DNA from: Actinoplanes octamycinicus
GTDB lineage: Bacteria > Actinomycetota > Actinomycetes > Mycobacteriales > Micromonosporaceae
Assembly: GCF_014205225.1 (NCBI RefSeq)
Contig: NZ_JACHNB010000001.1
Span: forward strand, 2,170,001-2,234,000
Direction of reading: 5' to 3'
DNA: 64,000 bases
Of the stretch, positions 24,672 to 32,929 are shown one piece after another. The position numbers were made by a program, and so were the translations under genes. The notes under the pieces were generated by a model. That model had not been told where the DNA came from. It made no database searches and saw only the letters and a program-made list of their open reading frames with translations. Positions within the stretch are counted from its first letter, which is position 1; every line of letters begins with the position of its first letter.

Positions 24672-26393
24672 ATGGGCTTGAAGAGAATTTCGCGCTGGAG
24701 TGCCTTCGGGGCGGTCACGGTGCTGGGCGTCAGCCTGGCCACGATGCACGCCGACGCGGCCTCCGCGGTCGGCTGCGCCCCGGGCGGCGCGCTCAATGTC
24801 GTGGCGCACCAGGATGACGACATCCTGTTCCTGAACCCGGACATCCAGCGTGACATCGATGCCCGACGCTGCACCGTGACCGTTTTCGTCACCGCCGGCG
24901 ACGCCGACAAGGGCGAGGCCTACTGGCGCGAGCGGGAGAACGGTCCGCGGGCCGCCTACGCGTTCATGGCGGACGCCGACGACGACTGGAACAAGCGCAC
25001 CGAGAAGTTCGCCGGTTACCAGGTCGAGTTCGACACCCTGGAGGACCGGCCGGAGGTCGGCCTGATCTTCCTGCGCGCGCCGGACGGCGCGATGGACGGG
25101 AGCGGCTTCCCGACCACCAAGAAGGAGAGCGTGCAGAAGCTCTACCAGGACACGCTCAGCTCGATCCACTCGGTGGACGGCGTCAACACCTACACCAAGG
25201 CCGGCCTGACCGACCTGCTGCTGGACATCATGCAGACCCTGCAGCCGGAGGCGGTGCGTACCCAGGACTACGCCGGCAAGCTCGGCGACCGGGACCACAG
25301 CGACCACCACGTCGCCGGCTACTTCGCCTACGCCGCGCAGAAGCGGTACACCAACCCGCACCGCGTGGTCGGTTACCAGGGCTACCCGATGTCCGGCGCG
25401 GCCGCCAACGTGGCCTACGCCGACGAGGACCGCAAGCTCGCCATCTTCGAGGCCTACGCCCCGCACGACCCGCTGGTCTGCCAGAACGCCGCCGACTGCC
25501 TGAACGGCGCGCACGACATCCGCTCGTTCCGGCAGTACCACACCGACGGTGAGTACAGCGGCACGCAGAACGTCGCCCCGCTGGCGACCTACACCGCGTC
25601 GTCGCAGAACACCAAGACCGGTCAGCTCGCCACGAAGGCGGTGGACAACCTCGGTTACACGACGACGGACACCAGCCGTGAGTGGGTGACCGTCGGCGGC
25701 AAGACCGGCAGCTGGATCCAGGCCACCTGGCCGAACGCGCAGACCATCGACCGGGTGGTGCTCTACGACCGGCCGAACCTGAGCGACCAGGCGCTGAACG
25801 GCACCCTCAAGTTCAGCGACGGCAGCAGCATCGCGGTCTACGGCCTGCCCGACAACGGCGAGGCCAAGGTGGTGACGTTCGCGCCGAAGAAGGTGACCAA
25901 CGTCCGGTTCACCGTCACCGCGGTCGGCGCCAAGACGGTCAACGTCGGCCTCGCCGAGCTGCAGGCCTACTCGACCACGGTCGCGCCGCGGGCCACCGTG
26001 ACCGCCTCCTCGCAGACCGCCGGCACCACCCAGCTGGCCGGCAAGGCGGTGGACGGCTACACGGTCGGCACCGGCATCGGCTACAACCGGGAGTGGGCCA
26101 CCTCGGGTGGCAAGACCGGCAGCTGGCTGCGCCTGGACTGGAAGAGCCCGCAGACCGTCGACCGCGTCGTGCTCCACGACCGGCCGAACGCCAACGACCA
26201 GATCACCGGCGGCACGCTGAAGTTCAGCGACGGCAGCACGGTCTCCGTCCCGGCACTGCCCAACAACGGCTCCGGGTACACGGTCAGCTTCAGCAAGCGC
26301 ACCACCACCAGCCTCACCTTCACGGTGACCGGGGTCAGCTCGACCACCAAGAACGTCGGGCTGGCCGAGATCCAGGTGGAGCCGGCCCGATGA
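24672..26393 (+). CDS. Secreted PIG-L deacetylase with two discoidin-like domains
   Basis: 573 residues. A Sec signal peptide (to about ADAASA, residue 35) is followed by a LmbE/PIG-L domain with the zinc motif VVAHQDDDILF (His-x-Asp-Asp) and the distal GDRDHSDHHVAGYF. Two homologous C-terminal beta domains of about 130 residues each follow (from NVAPLATYTASSQ and from TVAPRATVTASSQ), both with SREW/NREW-GGKTGSW and TIDRVVLYDRPN-like strands, as in F5/8-type C carbohydrate-binding modules. The protein probably deacetylates N-acetylglucosamine-containing glycans outside the cell. GCGGGGGAC precedes ATG 24672. The stop overlaps the next start (ATGA), so it is coupled to a subtilisin. Confidence 0.87.
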   Translation: MGLKRISRWSAFGAVTVLGVSLATMHADAASAVGCAPGGALNVVAHQDDDILFLNPDIQRDIDARRCTVTVFVTAGDADKGEAYWRERENGPRAAYAFMADADDDWNKRTEKFAGYQVEFDTLEDRPEVGLIFLRAPDGAMDGSGFPTTKKESVQKLYQDTLSSIHSVDGVNTYTKAGLTDLLLDIMQTLQPEAVRTQDYAGKLGDRDHSDHHVAGYFAYAAQKRYTNPHRVVGYQGYPMSGAAANVAYADEDRKLAIFEAYAPHDPLVCQNAADCLNGAHDIRSFRQYHTDGEYSGTQNVAPLATYTASSQNTKTGQLATKAVDNLGYTTTDTSREWVTVGGKTGSWIQATWPNAQTIDRVVLYDRPNLSDQALNGTLKFSDGSSIAVYGLPDNGEAKVVTFAPKKVTNVRFTVTAVGAKTVNVGLAELQAYSTTVAPRATVTASSQTAGTTQLAGKAVDGYTVGTGIGYNREWATSGGKTGSWLRLDWKSPQTVDRVVLHDRPNANDQITGGTLKFSDGSTVSVPALPNNGSGYTVSFSKRTTTSLTFTVTGVSSTTKNVGLAEIQVEPAR

Positions 26394-28300
26394 GCGCCAG
26401 CCCCGGCAAGCACCGGTACCTGCGGCGGCTCTCGCCGCGGGCGAAGACCGCGCTGTTCGCCTCCGTCGTAGTGGTCGCCGCCGGCGTCACCATCCCGGCG
26501 TTCGCCGGTGACGGCCCGACCGTGGAGCTGATCGTCGGTCTGAAGCAGAACAACGCGGACAGCTCCGCGCAGCGCCTGCTGGACAAGGGCTACAAGCTGC
26601 GCGGCGCGGCCCTGCTGGAGAAGCTGGCGGCCCGCACGATCGTGGTCCCGGCCGACGAGGCCGACTCGATCTCGGCGGTGCTCGAGGCCCAGAAGGGCGT
26701 CGACTACGTCGAGGAGAACCGGACGGTGGTGGCCGCCGCGGCCGAGGAGCCGTCCGGCGAGCCGGCGACGGTGGAGTCGACCGGCGAGCCTGCGGCCGAG
26801 GAGTCGACCGGCTCCACAACGGCCGAGGAGTCGACCAGCTCCACAAAGGCTGCCGACACCCCGCCGCCGCCGAACATGCGTGACGTGCTGACCCAGATCG
26901 CCGTCCCGGCCGCCTGGGAGACCGCCACCACCTGGAGCAGCCCGGTGGTCGCGGTGGTGGACACCGGCGTCAACCCGGTCGGCGGGCTGGCCGACGTGCT
27001 GCTTCCCGGCGAATCCTTCATGCCGAACATCGACAGCAGCGCAGATGACAGCACGAACAGCCACGGCACCGCGATGGCCTCACTGGTCAACGCGGCCTGC
27101 CCGACCTGCAAGATCCTGCCGGTGAAGGCGCTGGACATGCGCGGCACCGGCGAAGACGACAAGATCGCTCCGGCCGTCGAGTATGCGGCCGATCAGGGCG
27201 CCAAGGTCATCAACCTGTCGCTGGGTTATCAGGACCGGACGGCCACGGCCGGTCAGACGATGCAGCGGGCGATCGACTACGCCCGGGGCAAGGGCGCGGT
27301 CGTGATCGCCAGTGCCGGCAACTCCGTTCGCAACAACGAGTGGGGCGTGCTCAAGCAGTACCCGGCCGCCAATCCCGGCGTGCTGGGCGTCGGCGGGATC
27401 AACACCGCCGGCGGGCGGTACACCCCGGACGACGATCCGAACAAGGATCCCAAGAAGCGGATGGGGACGAACTACGGCGCCGACTGGGTCGACCTGGCCG
27501 CGCCGTACTGCGCGGCCGTGCTCACCGGCACCGGCGCCACCACATCGATGTGCGGCACGTCGGTGTCGACGGCCCTGGCCTCCGCGGTCGCCGGACTGGT
27601 CCGCGCCCGCACCTCCACGGTCAACCTGTGGACCGTCGAGAACGCGCTGACCAGCACCGCCGTCCCGCCGAGCGCCTCGGACAAGTGGGTCGCCTTCGGC
27701 ACGGTCCGGGCGGACCGCGCGGTCGGCAAGGTGGACACCACCGCGCCGAAGATCACCGACGCCACCCCGGCCTACCTGACCAAGTTCCGCGGCACGGTCT
27801 CCGTGACGGCGACCGGCGTCACCGACACCGGCGGCGGCTACCTGGCCGGCTCCGGCATCCTCGGCGCCGCCCTCTACGCCGACGGCGCCTTCGTCGGCAG
27901 CGACTACACCGCGCCGTACGCCGTGAACTACAACAGCGGCACCCGCAACGGCGTCGTGAAGCTGCAGTGGAAGGTCTGGGACAAGGCCGCCAACCTGGCC
28001 GTCTTCTACCGCAACATCGTCGCGGACAACACCAAGCCGAGCTACAAGTTCAACGCGCCGGCCAACAACGCGAAGGTCGGGAACACCGTCAAGGTCACCG
28101 CCAGCACCTGGGACGGCGGCAGCGGTGTCTACCGGGCCGAGCTGTGGATCAACAACAAGCTGATCAAGACCAGCACCAGCACCAGCATCTCCTGGTCGGT
28201 CGACACCCGAAGCCTGGGCAAGACCATGAAGGTCTCGCTCGGCGTCCGGGACAAGGTCGGCAACGTGGTCTACTCGCCGGTGCGGACCTGGAAGAAGTAA
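26390..28300 (+). CDS. Secreted S8 subtilisin-like protease with Ig-like C terminus
   Basis: 636 residues. A basic N terminus and hydrophobic signal (about 20-45) lead into an inhibitor I9-like propeptide (VELIVGLKQN to VDYVEEN), then an acidic Ser/Thr/Glu linker with repeated ESTGEP-type units (about 120-160). The peptidase domain has Asp in VAVVDTGVN, His in NSHGTAMASLV, the oxyanion Asn in IASAGNS and Ser in CGTSVSTALASAVAG. Two Ig-like domains follow (from DTTAPKITDATPAY and from DNTKPSYKF), ending in VRTWKK. The C-terminal domain resembles that of the secreted protein at 48649. Translation is coupled to the deacetylase by a 4-base overlap. Confidence 0.9.
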   Translation: MSASPGKHRYLRRLSPRAKTALFASVVVVAAGVTIPAFAGDGPTVELIVGLKQNNADSSAQRLLDKGYKLRGAALLEKLAARTIVVPADEADSISAVLEAQKGVDYVEENRTVVAAAAEEPSGEPATVESTGEPAAEESTGSTTAEESTSSTKAADTPPPPNMRDVLTQIAVPAAWETATTWSSPVVAVVDTGVNPVGGLADVLLPGESFMPNIDSSADDSTNSHGTAMASLVNAACPTCKILPVKALDMRGTGEDDKIAPAVEYAADQGAKVINLSLGYQDRTATAGQTMQRAIDYARGKGAVVIASAGNSVRNNEWGVLKQYPAANPGVLGVGGINTAGGRYTPDDDPNKDPKKRMGTNYGADWVDLAAPYCAAVLTGTGATTSMCGTSVSTALASAVAGLVRARTSTVNLWTVENALTSTAVPPSASDKWVAFGTVRADRAVGKVDTTAPKITDATPAYLTKFRGTVSVTATGVTDTGGGYLAGSGILGAALYADGAFVGSDYTAPYAVNYNSGTRNGVVKLQWKVWDKAANLAVFYRNIVADNTKPSYKFNAPANNAKVGNTVKVTASTWDGGSGVYRAELWINNKLIKTSTSTSISWSVDTRSLGKTMKVSLGVRDKVGNVVYSPVRTWKK

Positions 28301-28306
28301 CCGCCC

Positions 28307-28353
28307 GGTGGTCGCCTGCCGGACCGGCCCGATCCGGCCGGCAGGCGACCACC
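28307..28353. terminator. Long hairpin between convergent genes
   Basis: GGTGGTCGCCTGCCGG pairs perfectly over 16 bases with CCGGCAGGCGACCACC, loop 15 bases. It lies between the protease (end 28300) and the surface protein (end 28361). Confidence 0.8.
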
Positions 28354-28360
28354 GCGGGGA

Positions 28361-29833
28361 TCACGGCCGGGGACGCCGCCGCCGGGAGCCCAGCAGGATC
28401 GCGCACATCCCGCCGACCAGCAGCCCGGCCCCGGTGATCACCAGGGGCGCCAGCTTCGGCCCGGTCACCGGCAGGGTCGCCGCGGCCGCCGATGCCGGAC
28501 CGGCTTCCACGGTGTGCCGCCCCGGCTCGGGCGCGACCGCCGCCGCCTCCAGCATCCCGATCCCGAGCTCGGCGACCGCGCCGGCCGATCCGTAGCCGGC
28601 CTTGCCCCGGCCCCGCTCCGGGGCGCGCAGCACGGACACCTTGACCGCGGTCGCGCGGGCCGCCAACGCGTGCCCCTTCGAGGCCTGCCGGACGTCGCCC
28701 AGCGCCACCCGGACGATCGCCTTCCCGGCTGGGGCACCTTCCAGCAGCGGCGAACCGCCGCCGGCGCCACCGGACGGGATCGGCAGGCCGGGGATCGACG
28801 GCACCGGCGACCCCCGCGACGGCAGCACCGGCGACGGCGACGACTCGGTCACCGGGCCCAGGTCGTCGACGGTCACGTCCAGGCGATCGGTGGACGTCTC
28901 GAGTCGCGTACCGGAAACTCCCGGTCCGGACACCTCGACCACCGCGGGCTGGAAGCGGACCTCGCCGCCCTCGGTCGCCGACATGCTGACCCGCAGGGTC
29001 GGCGCCCGTAGGATCTTGATCCGGACCTCGCCGCCGGCGATCTCGATCCGGCCGGCGGTGACGGTCGCCTCGGCGACCGACCGCGCCGCGCCGCCGTTCC
29101 CGTGCAGGCCGGTGCTGCTCGCGGTCGAGGACTGCGACGGTACGGCGATCAGGTCCCCACCCAGCCGGATCCGGTCCAGCCGGGTCGACGACCGGGAGAT
29201 CTCCCCCCGGCCGGTCCCGCACCCGAACTCCGGCTCCCACCGGGCGCGCGCGGACATCGCCCCGCCACCCACCTGGATCGGCCCGAACCGCTTCGGCCCG
29301 GTGTGCTGCTCGATCGGCTCCGGGTGCGACGGCGGCGCCTGCCGGAGCACCTGCTCGGCCGCGGGCGCCCCGGCGACCCGTCCGTTGAGGATCAGCCCGG
29401 CGGCCGCCGACTTCACCGGCGCGTCGGCGATCATGACACTGCGCGCGTCGCCGAGCCCGACCCCGGCGACGACGTCGGCCGGCTTCTTCCGCCAGGCGGC
29501 CGGCGCGAAGCTGGACTCGGTCCGCAGCTCCTCCAGCACCTTCCCGGCGCTCTCCTCGGGAGCCGGCGACGCCGACGAGGAGGGCTCTGGCGACGGAGAC
29601 GACGGCCGCTCGTCGCTGTCCCGCTTCGGCAGGCCGGCCCCGTGCTCCCGCTTCGCCGCCGCGGCTCCGAGGTCGAGCCGCTGGATCCGGAGCAACTCCG
29701 CCTCCGCCTGCGCGGCATACCGCTGCGGCCGGGCACAGGACTCCGGCGCGGCGAGCGCCGGCAGGGGTGCGGTCAGCGTGCCCGCGAACCCGAGCGCGGC
29801 GACACTGGCGGCCAACGACCTGGCGGGTGTCAT
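28361..29833 (-). CDS. Sortase-anchored (LPVTG) surface protein, unknown function
   Basis: 490 residues. A Sec signal peptide (cleavage near ALA-APE, residue 29) is followed by a Ser/Pro/Glu-rich segment (about 70-95), a beta-rich core with repeated short strands (GRIEIAGGEVRIKIL, SMSATEGGEVRF), a Pro/Ser/Gly spacer, and a classic cell-wall sorting signal: LPVTG near residue 462, a hydrophobic helix and the tail GSRRRRPRP. It should be linked to peptidoglycan by a class E/A-type sortase; no sortase gene is in the window. AAAGGAA precedes the ATG. I recognise no catalytic domain. Confidence 0.8.
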   Translation of the reverse strand: MTPARSLAASVAALGFAGTLTAPLPALAAPESCARPQRYAAQAEAELLRIQRLDLGAAAAKREHGAGLPKRDSDERPSSPSPEPSSSASPAPEESAGKVLEELRTESSFAPAAWRKKPADVVAGVGLGDARSVMIADAPVKSAAAGLILNGRVAGAPAAEQVLRQAPPSHPEPIEQHTGPKRFGPIQVGGGAMSARARWEPEFGCGTGRGEISRSSTRLDRIRLGGDLIAVPSQSSTASSTGLHGNGGAARSVAEATVTAGRIEIAGGEVRIKILRAPTLRVSMSATEGGEVRFQPAVVEVSGPGVSGTRLETSTDRLDVTVDDLGPVTESSPSPVLPSRGSPVPSIPGLPIPSGGAGGGSPLLEGAPAGKAIVRVALGDVRQASKGHALAARATAVKVSVLRAPERGRGKAGYGSAGAVAELGIGMLEAAAVAPEPGRHTVEAGPASAAAATLPVTGPKLAPLVITGAGLLVGGMCAILLGSRRRRPRP

Positions 29834-29989
29834 GGCAGTTCCTTTCGACGCGAGCCGCCGGGGCGGCGTCTACGGGACTGGCCAACGAAGGTCGATAGGG
29901 GCGGTTGCGCGGCATCTATGCGACAACCCTCGCGGGTAGTTCAAATCCGGCATTTGGTGCGGCTGGTCAAGGGTCGTAGGGTTGTCGTC

Positions 29990-30829
29990 ATGGGCATGCT
30001 GTGCGCGGTCAGTTTCAACCGGTACGGCCGCCTCTACTACCTCGATCCGGGCGAGTTCACCCCGTCCGTCGGCGACCGCGTGCTGGTGCCGACCGACGAC
30101 GGTCCCGAGGTGGCGGAGTGCGTCTGGGCGCCGCAATGGGTCAGCGAGGAGACCGACGGATTCCCCAAGATCATGGGGATCGCCGGCGACGACGACCTGC
30201 GCCGCGACGAGCTGCTCCGGAAACGCAAGGCGGAGGCCAAGGTCGCCGCCAAGAAACTGATCAAGGCGCACGAGCTGCCGATGAAGGTGGTCGCCGTCGA
30301 CCACGTGCTGGACCAGGGCGGCGCCAACGGCCCGCGGACCACGATCTACTTCACCGCGCCGCACCGGGTCGACTTCCGCTCGCTGGTCCGCGACCTGGGC
30401 GCCACCCTGCACTGCCGGGTCGAGCTGCGCCAGCTCTCCGCGCGCGACTCGGCCCGCGTCCAGGGCGGCATCGGCTCCTGCGGCCGTGACCTGTGCTGCG
30501 CCACCTTCCTGACCGATTTCGAGCCGGTCACCATCCGGATGGCGAAAGACCAGGACCTCCCGCTCAACCCGCTGCGCATCTCCGGAGCCTGCGGCCGCCT
30601 GATGTGCTGCCTCAAATACGAACACCCGCTCTACCAGCAGTTCCAGGCCTCCGCGCCAGCCGTCGGCAGCCGCGTCAGCACCCCGGAGGGCGACGGCCGG
30701 GTGGTCGCGCACAGTGTGCCGAAGGATGCGGTCGTGGTCCGGATGGACGCCGACGGCTCCCGCTGCTCCTGCTCCCGAGCGTCGGTCTGCGCCCCGCGCC
30801 AGGCGCACGACGCGCATTACAACCCGTAG
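29990..30829 (+). CDS. ricT: PSP1-domain protein, RicT-like
   Basis: 279 residues of the PSP1/RicT family. The core contains VVAVDHVLDQGG, TIYFTAPHRVDFRSLVRDLGATLHCRVELRQ, and the two cysteine pairs CGRDLCC and CGRLMCC that in B. subtilis RicT help bind an iron-sulfur cluster. RicT is part of a complex that supports RNA maturation and development. In most actinobacteria this gene lies directly next to holB; here about 9 kb separates them. ATG 29990 (or 29996) has no clear ribosome-binding site. Confidence 0.85.
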   Translation: MGMLCAVSFNRYGRLYYLDPGEFTPSVGDRVLVPTDDGPEVAECVWAPQWVSEETDGFPKIMGIAGDDDLRRDELLRKRKAEAKVAAKKLIKAHELPMKVVAVDHVLDQGGANGPRTTIYFTAPHRVDFRSLVRDLGATLHCRVELRQLSARDSARVQGGIGSCGRDLCCATFLTDFEPVTIRMAKDQDLPLNPLRISGACGRLMCCLKYEHPLYQQFQASAPAVGSRVSTPEGDGRVVAHSVPKDAVVVRMDADGSRCSCSRASVCAPRQAHDAHYNP

Positions 30830-30854
30830 ACCCCTTTGCCGGTACGCCCTCCGC

Positions 30855-32615
30855 TCACGCCCGTGGCGTCCCCGGCCCCGCCACCGGGATGGGCGGCTCG
30901 ATTCGGTGCACCTCGATCGGCTCCTCCGGCCGTAACCAGGGCGCGTGCGGCTCGCCGCCCGGGTCTGCCGCCCAGCGATGGCAGACCCGGTCCACGCCGA
31001 GCGGATGGATGGTCAGCGTCCCCTCCCGGTCGATGTGCAGTCGCAGGAAGCTTTTCGCGTCCTCGATGCCCTGCCCCGCGAAGAGCTCGTTGAGGTTCAC
31101 GTCGAAGGAGCTCGCCACCAGCAGGTACAACGCGAGCAACTGGGTGGCCAGGATCGCGATCACCGGGCCGTAGAGCACCGCCGCGACGATGAACGGGCCG
31201 GGCCACGCCCAGTCCTGGAACGGCAGCCGCAACCACACCCAGGTGCCCGCCGCGGCCAGCCCGATCTGCGCCAGCCCGTGGCTCACCCCGAGGATCCAGT
31301 GCCGCGCGTGTTTGGCCTTGGCCGCGCCCGGCGGTTTCGCGAAGAGCACCGTGCCGATCATGATCAACGTCAGCATGAGCAGCAGCGGGATGCTGAACAG
31401 CCGCTGGATGTTGCCGCCCTGCCGGGCCGCGCCGGCCATCGGCAGCATGGTCAGCGTGTGGATGATGCCGAGCATGGTGGCGAACCCGGCGTTGCGCCGC
31501 GGCACCCGGTGGAAGACGCCCCAGCCCAGCTTGCGCGACTGGGCCGACTCCGGGAAGCGGGCCGCCAGCCGGTAGTCCCGGCTGCGGGAGCGGCTGCGGG
31601 TCAGCGTCTCCCGCGGCGGCACCACGATGGTCTCCGGCAGCTTGTGGGTGCCCAGCAGGTACGCCCCGCCGCCGCCGCAGGTGATCAGCTCCCGATCGTC
31701 ACCGGTGTATCGCGCGTAGTGGTGCAGGTCACCGGAGACCAGCACCCGCACCTGCGCCTGGGTGGGCGCCAGGATGGTGCGCAGGAAGTAGTCGACGGCG
31801 TCGTACGCCTCCGGGTTGTCCCGCGCTTTCACCCAGGTCGGGGACGGGGTCATCAGGATGATCCGGTCGTCCGGCCCGACCTCCCGGGCCGCTTTCTCGA
31901 AGTAGAGCAGCTGGGGATCGTCGATGTACGCCCCGAACTGCTCGTCCACCGCGAACAGCCACCAGTTCTGCGGCAGCTTCACGGCGAAGTACGACCGGCG
32001 CTGCTCGGTGCGCCATCCGCCGATGTGCCCGTCCTTGCGGCGCGCGAAGAGCCGCAGGAACGCGGTCAGCCCGTCGTACCAGTCGTGGTTGCCGGGCAGC
32101 GCGAACAGGGTGGGTCGCGGTTCCCCGGCCGGCGCCTCGGGCAGCGCCGCGCGGTACGGCCCCTTCATCCGGCTCTCGTAACCGTCGCCACTGGCCAGCG
32201 GATAGACCTGGTCGCCGCCCATCAGCAGCAGCCGGCCGCGGGGCAGGGTCGCGCCGGCCACGGTCAGCGACGGCTGGGCGAGCAGCCAGGCGATCGAATA
32301 CGTCGCGTCGAAGCCGTCGCCCAGATCGGCCACGTAGTCCAGCCACATCTCGCCGTCGGCCGTCGCCGAGTGGTCGAAGAAGTCGGCGTCCAACGCGTTC
32401 TGCAGCTCGCGCTTGTCGAGATAGGCCCCGAAGAAGATCGCCAGCAGCGCCCGCAGCCCGGTGCTGAGCAGCAGCAGTGGGGCGAGCCAGCCGATCGGCT
32501 TCTGCGGGGTGAAGCCGAGCTCCTGCGGATCGAGGCTGCCCGGCCGGGACGGCATGGTGTGCTCGGCCTCGGCCGGCGGGGCGGCGGCGGGAGGCGCGGG
32601 GGGAACGACAGGCAT
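30855..32615 (-). CDS. Membrane-anchored metallophosphoesterase
   Basis: 586 residues. A proline-rich N terminus and one hydrophobic segment (about 40-65) precede a calcineurin-like domain: DYVADLGDGFDATYS, LLLMGGDQVYP (Asp), ALPGNHDWYDG (Asn-His), VLVSGDLHHYARYTG and the GGGGAYLLGTHKLP segment. Four or five hydrophobic helices follow (about 395-520), ending in a soluble acidic tail. The usual first DxH motif is altered (LGDGFDATYS), so metal coordination may differ from standard family members. ATG 32615 is chosen because AGAGGATC precedes it and the longer frame adds 16 unlikely residues. Substrate unknown. It is convergent with ricT. Confidence 0.8.
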   Translation of the reverse strand: MPVVPPAPPAAAPPAEAEHTMPSRPGSLDPQELGFTPQKPIGWLAPLLLLSTGLRALLAIFFGAYLDKRELQNALDADFFDHSATADGEMWLDYVADLGDGFDATYSIAWLLAQPSLTVAGATLPRGRLLLMGGDQVYPLASGDGYESRMKGPYRAALPEAPAGEPRPTLFALPGNHDWYDGLTAFLRLFARRKDGHIGGWRTEQRRSYFAVKLPQNWWLFAVDEQFGAYIDDPQLLYFEKAAREVGPDDRIILMTPSPTWVKARDNPEAYDAVDYFLRTILAPTQAQVRVLVSGDLHHYARYTGDDRELITCGGGGAYLLGTHKLPETIVVPPRETLTRSRSRSRDYRLAARFPESAQSRKLGWGVFHRVPRRNAGFATMLGIIHTLTMLPMAGAARQGGNIQRLFSIPLLLMLTLIMIGTVLFAKPPGAAKAKHARHWILGVSHGLAQIGLAAAGTWVWLRLPFQDWAWPGPFIVAAVLYGPVIAILATQLLALYLLVASSFDVNLNELFAGQGIEDAKSFLRLHIDREGTLTIHPLGVDRVCHRWAADPGGEPHAPWLRPEEPIEVHRIEPPIPVAGPGTPRA

Positions 32616-32715
32616 CGACGGATCCTCTGTCACAAAAAGCACACTAGCCCCGGGGTACGACATCGGCAGTCCTCAGCAGCCCCGGCCCGCCCGCAAAATC
32701 GATCTGCCGGTGTCG

Positions 32716-32721
32716 TACACT
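32716..32721 (+). promoter_or_regulatory. -10 element of the tRNA-Thr gene
   Basis: TACACT lies 12 bases upstream of the tRNA 5' end. No convincing -35 hexamer is visible. Confidence 0.45.
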
Positions 32722-32732
32722 TGGGAACTGTT

Positions 32733-32806
32733 GCCGCCTTAGCTCAGTCGGCTAGAGCGACGCACTCGTAATGCGTAGGTCGTCGGTTCGATTCCGACAG
32801 GCGGCT
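32733..32806 (+). tRNA. tRNA-Thr (anticodon CGT)
   Basis: A complete cloverleaf: acceptor arms GCCGCCT and AGGCGGC, D arm AGCTCAGTCGGCTAGAGC, anticodon stem ACGCA/TGCGT with loop CTCGTAA (anticodon at 32767-32769), and T arm GTCGGTTCGATTCCGAC. CGT reads ACG threonine codons. CCA is not encoded. Its 3' part is the attachment site of the island that follows. Confidence 0.97.
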
Positions 32807-32807
32807 C
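32773..32807 (+). mobile_element. attL (35-bp direct repeat within tRNA-Thr)
   Basis: The 35 bases from GCGTAGGTCG to AGGCGGCTC are repeated exactly at 41901-41935. The left copy is the 3' part of the intact tRNA gene, from the anticodon stem onward. The integrase gene starts its reading just inside, as expected of a site-specific element. Confidence 0.93.
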
Positions 32808-32811
32808 AGAG

Positions 32812-32856
32812 AACGGCCCTGACCAGGGTTTTAGCTGGTCAGGGCCGTTATTTTTG
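32812..32856 (+). terminator. Terminator just inside the island
   Basis: AACGGCCCTGACCA pairs with TGGTCAGGGCCGTT, followed by ATTTTTG. It replaces the native tRNA terminator, which insertion pushed to the far side of the island (41940). Confidence 0.88.
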
Positions 32857-32929
32857 TCCCTCGGATTTGAACTTCCCCCCGGAAAACCCCCACTAACTGG
32901 CAGCGGCGATCAGGTCCGGCGGGCTGGGC

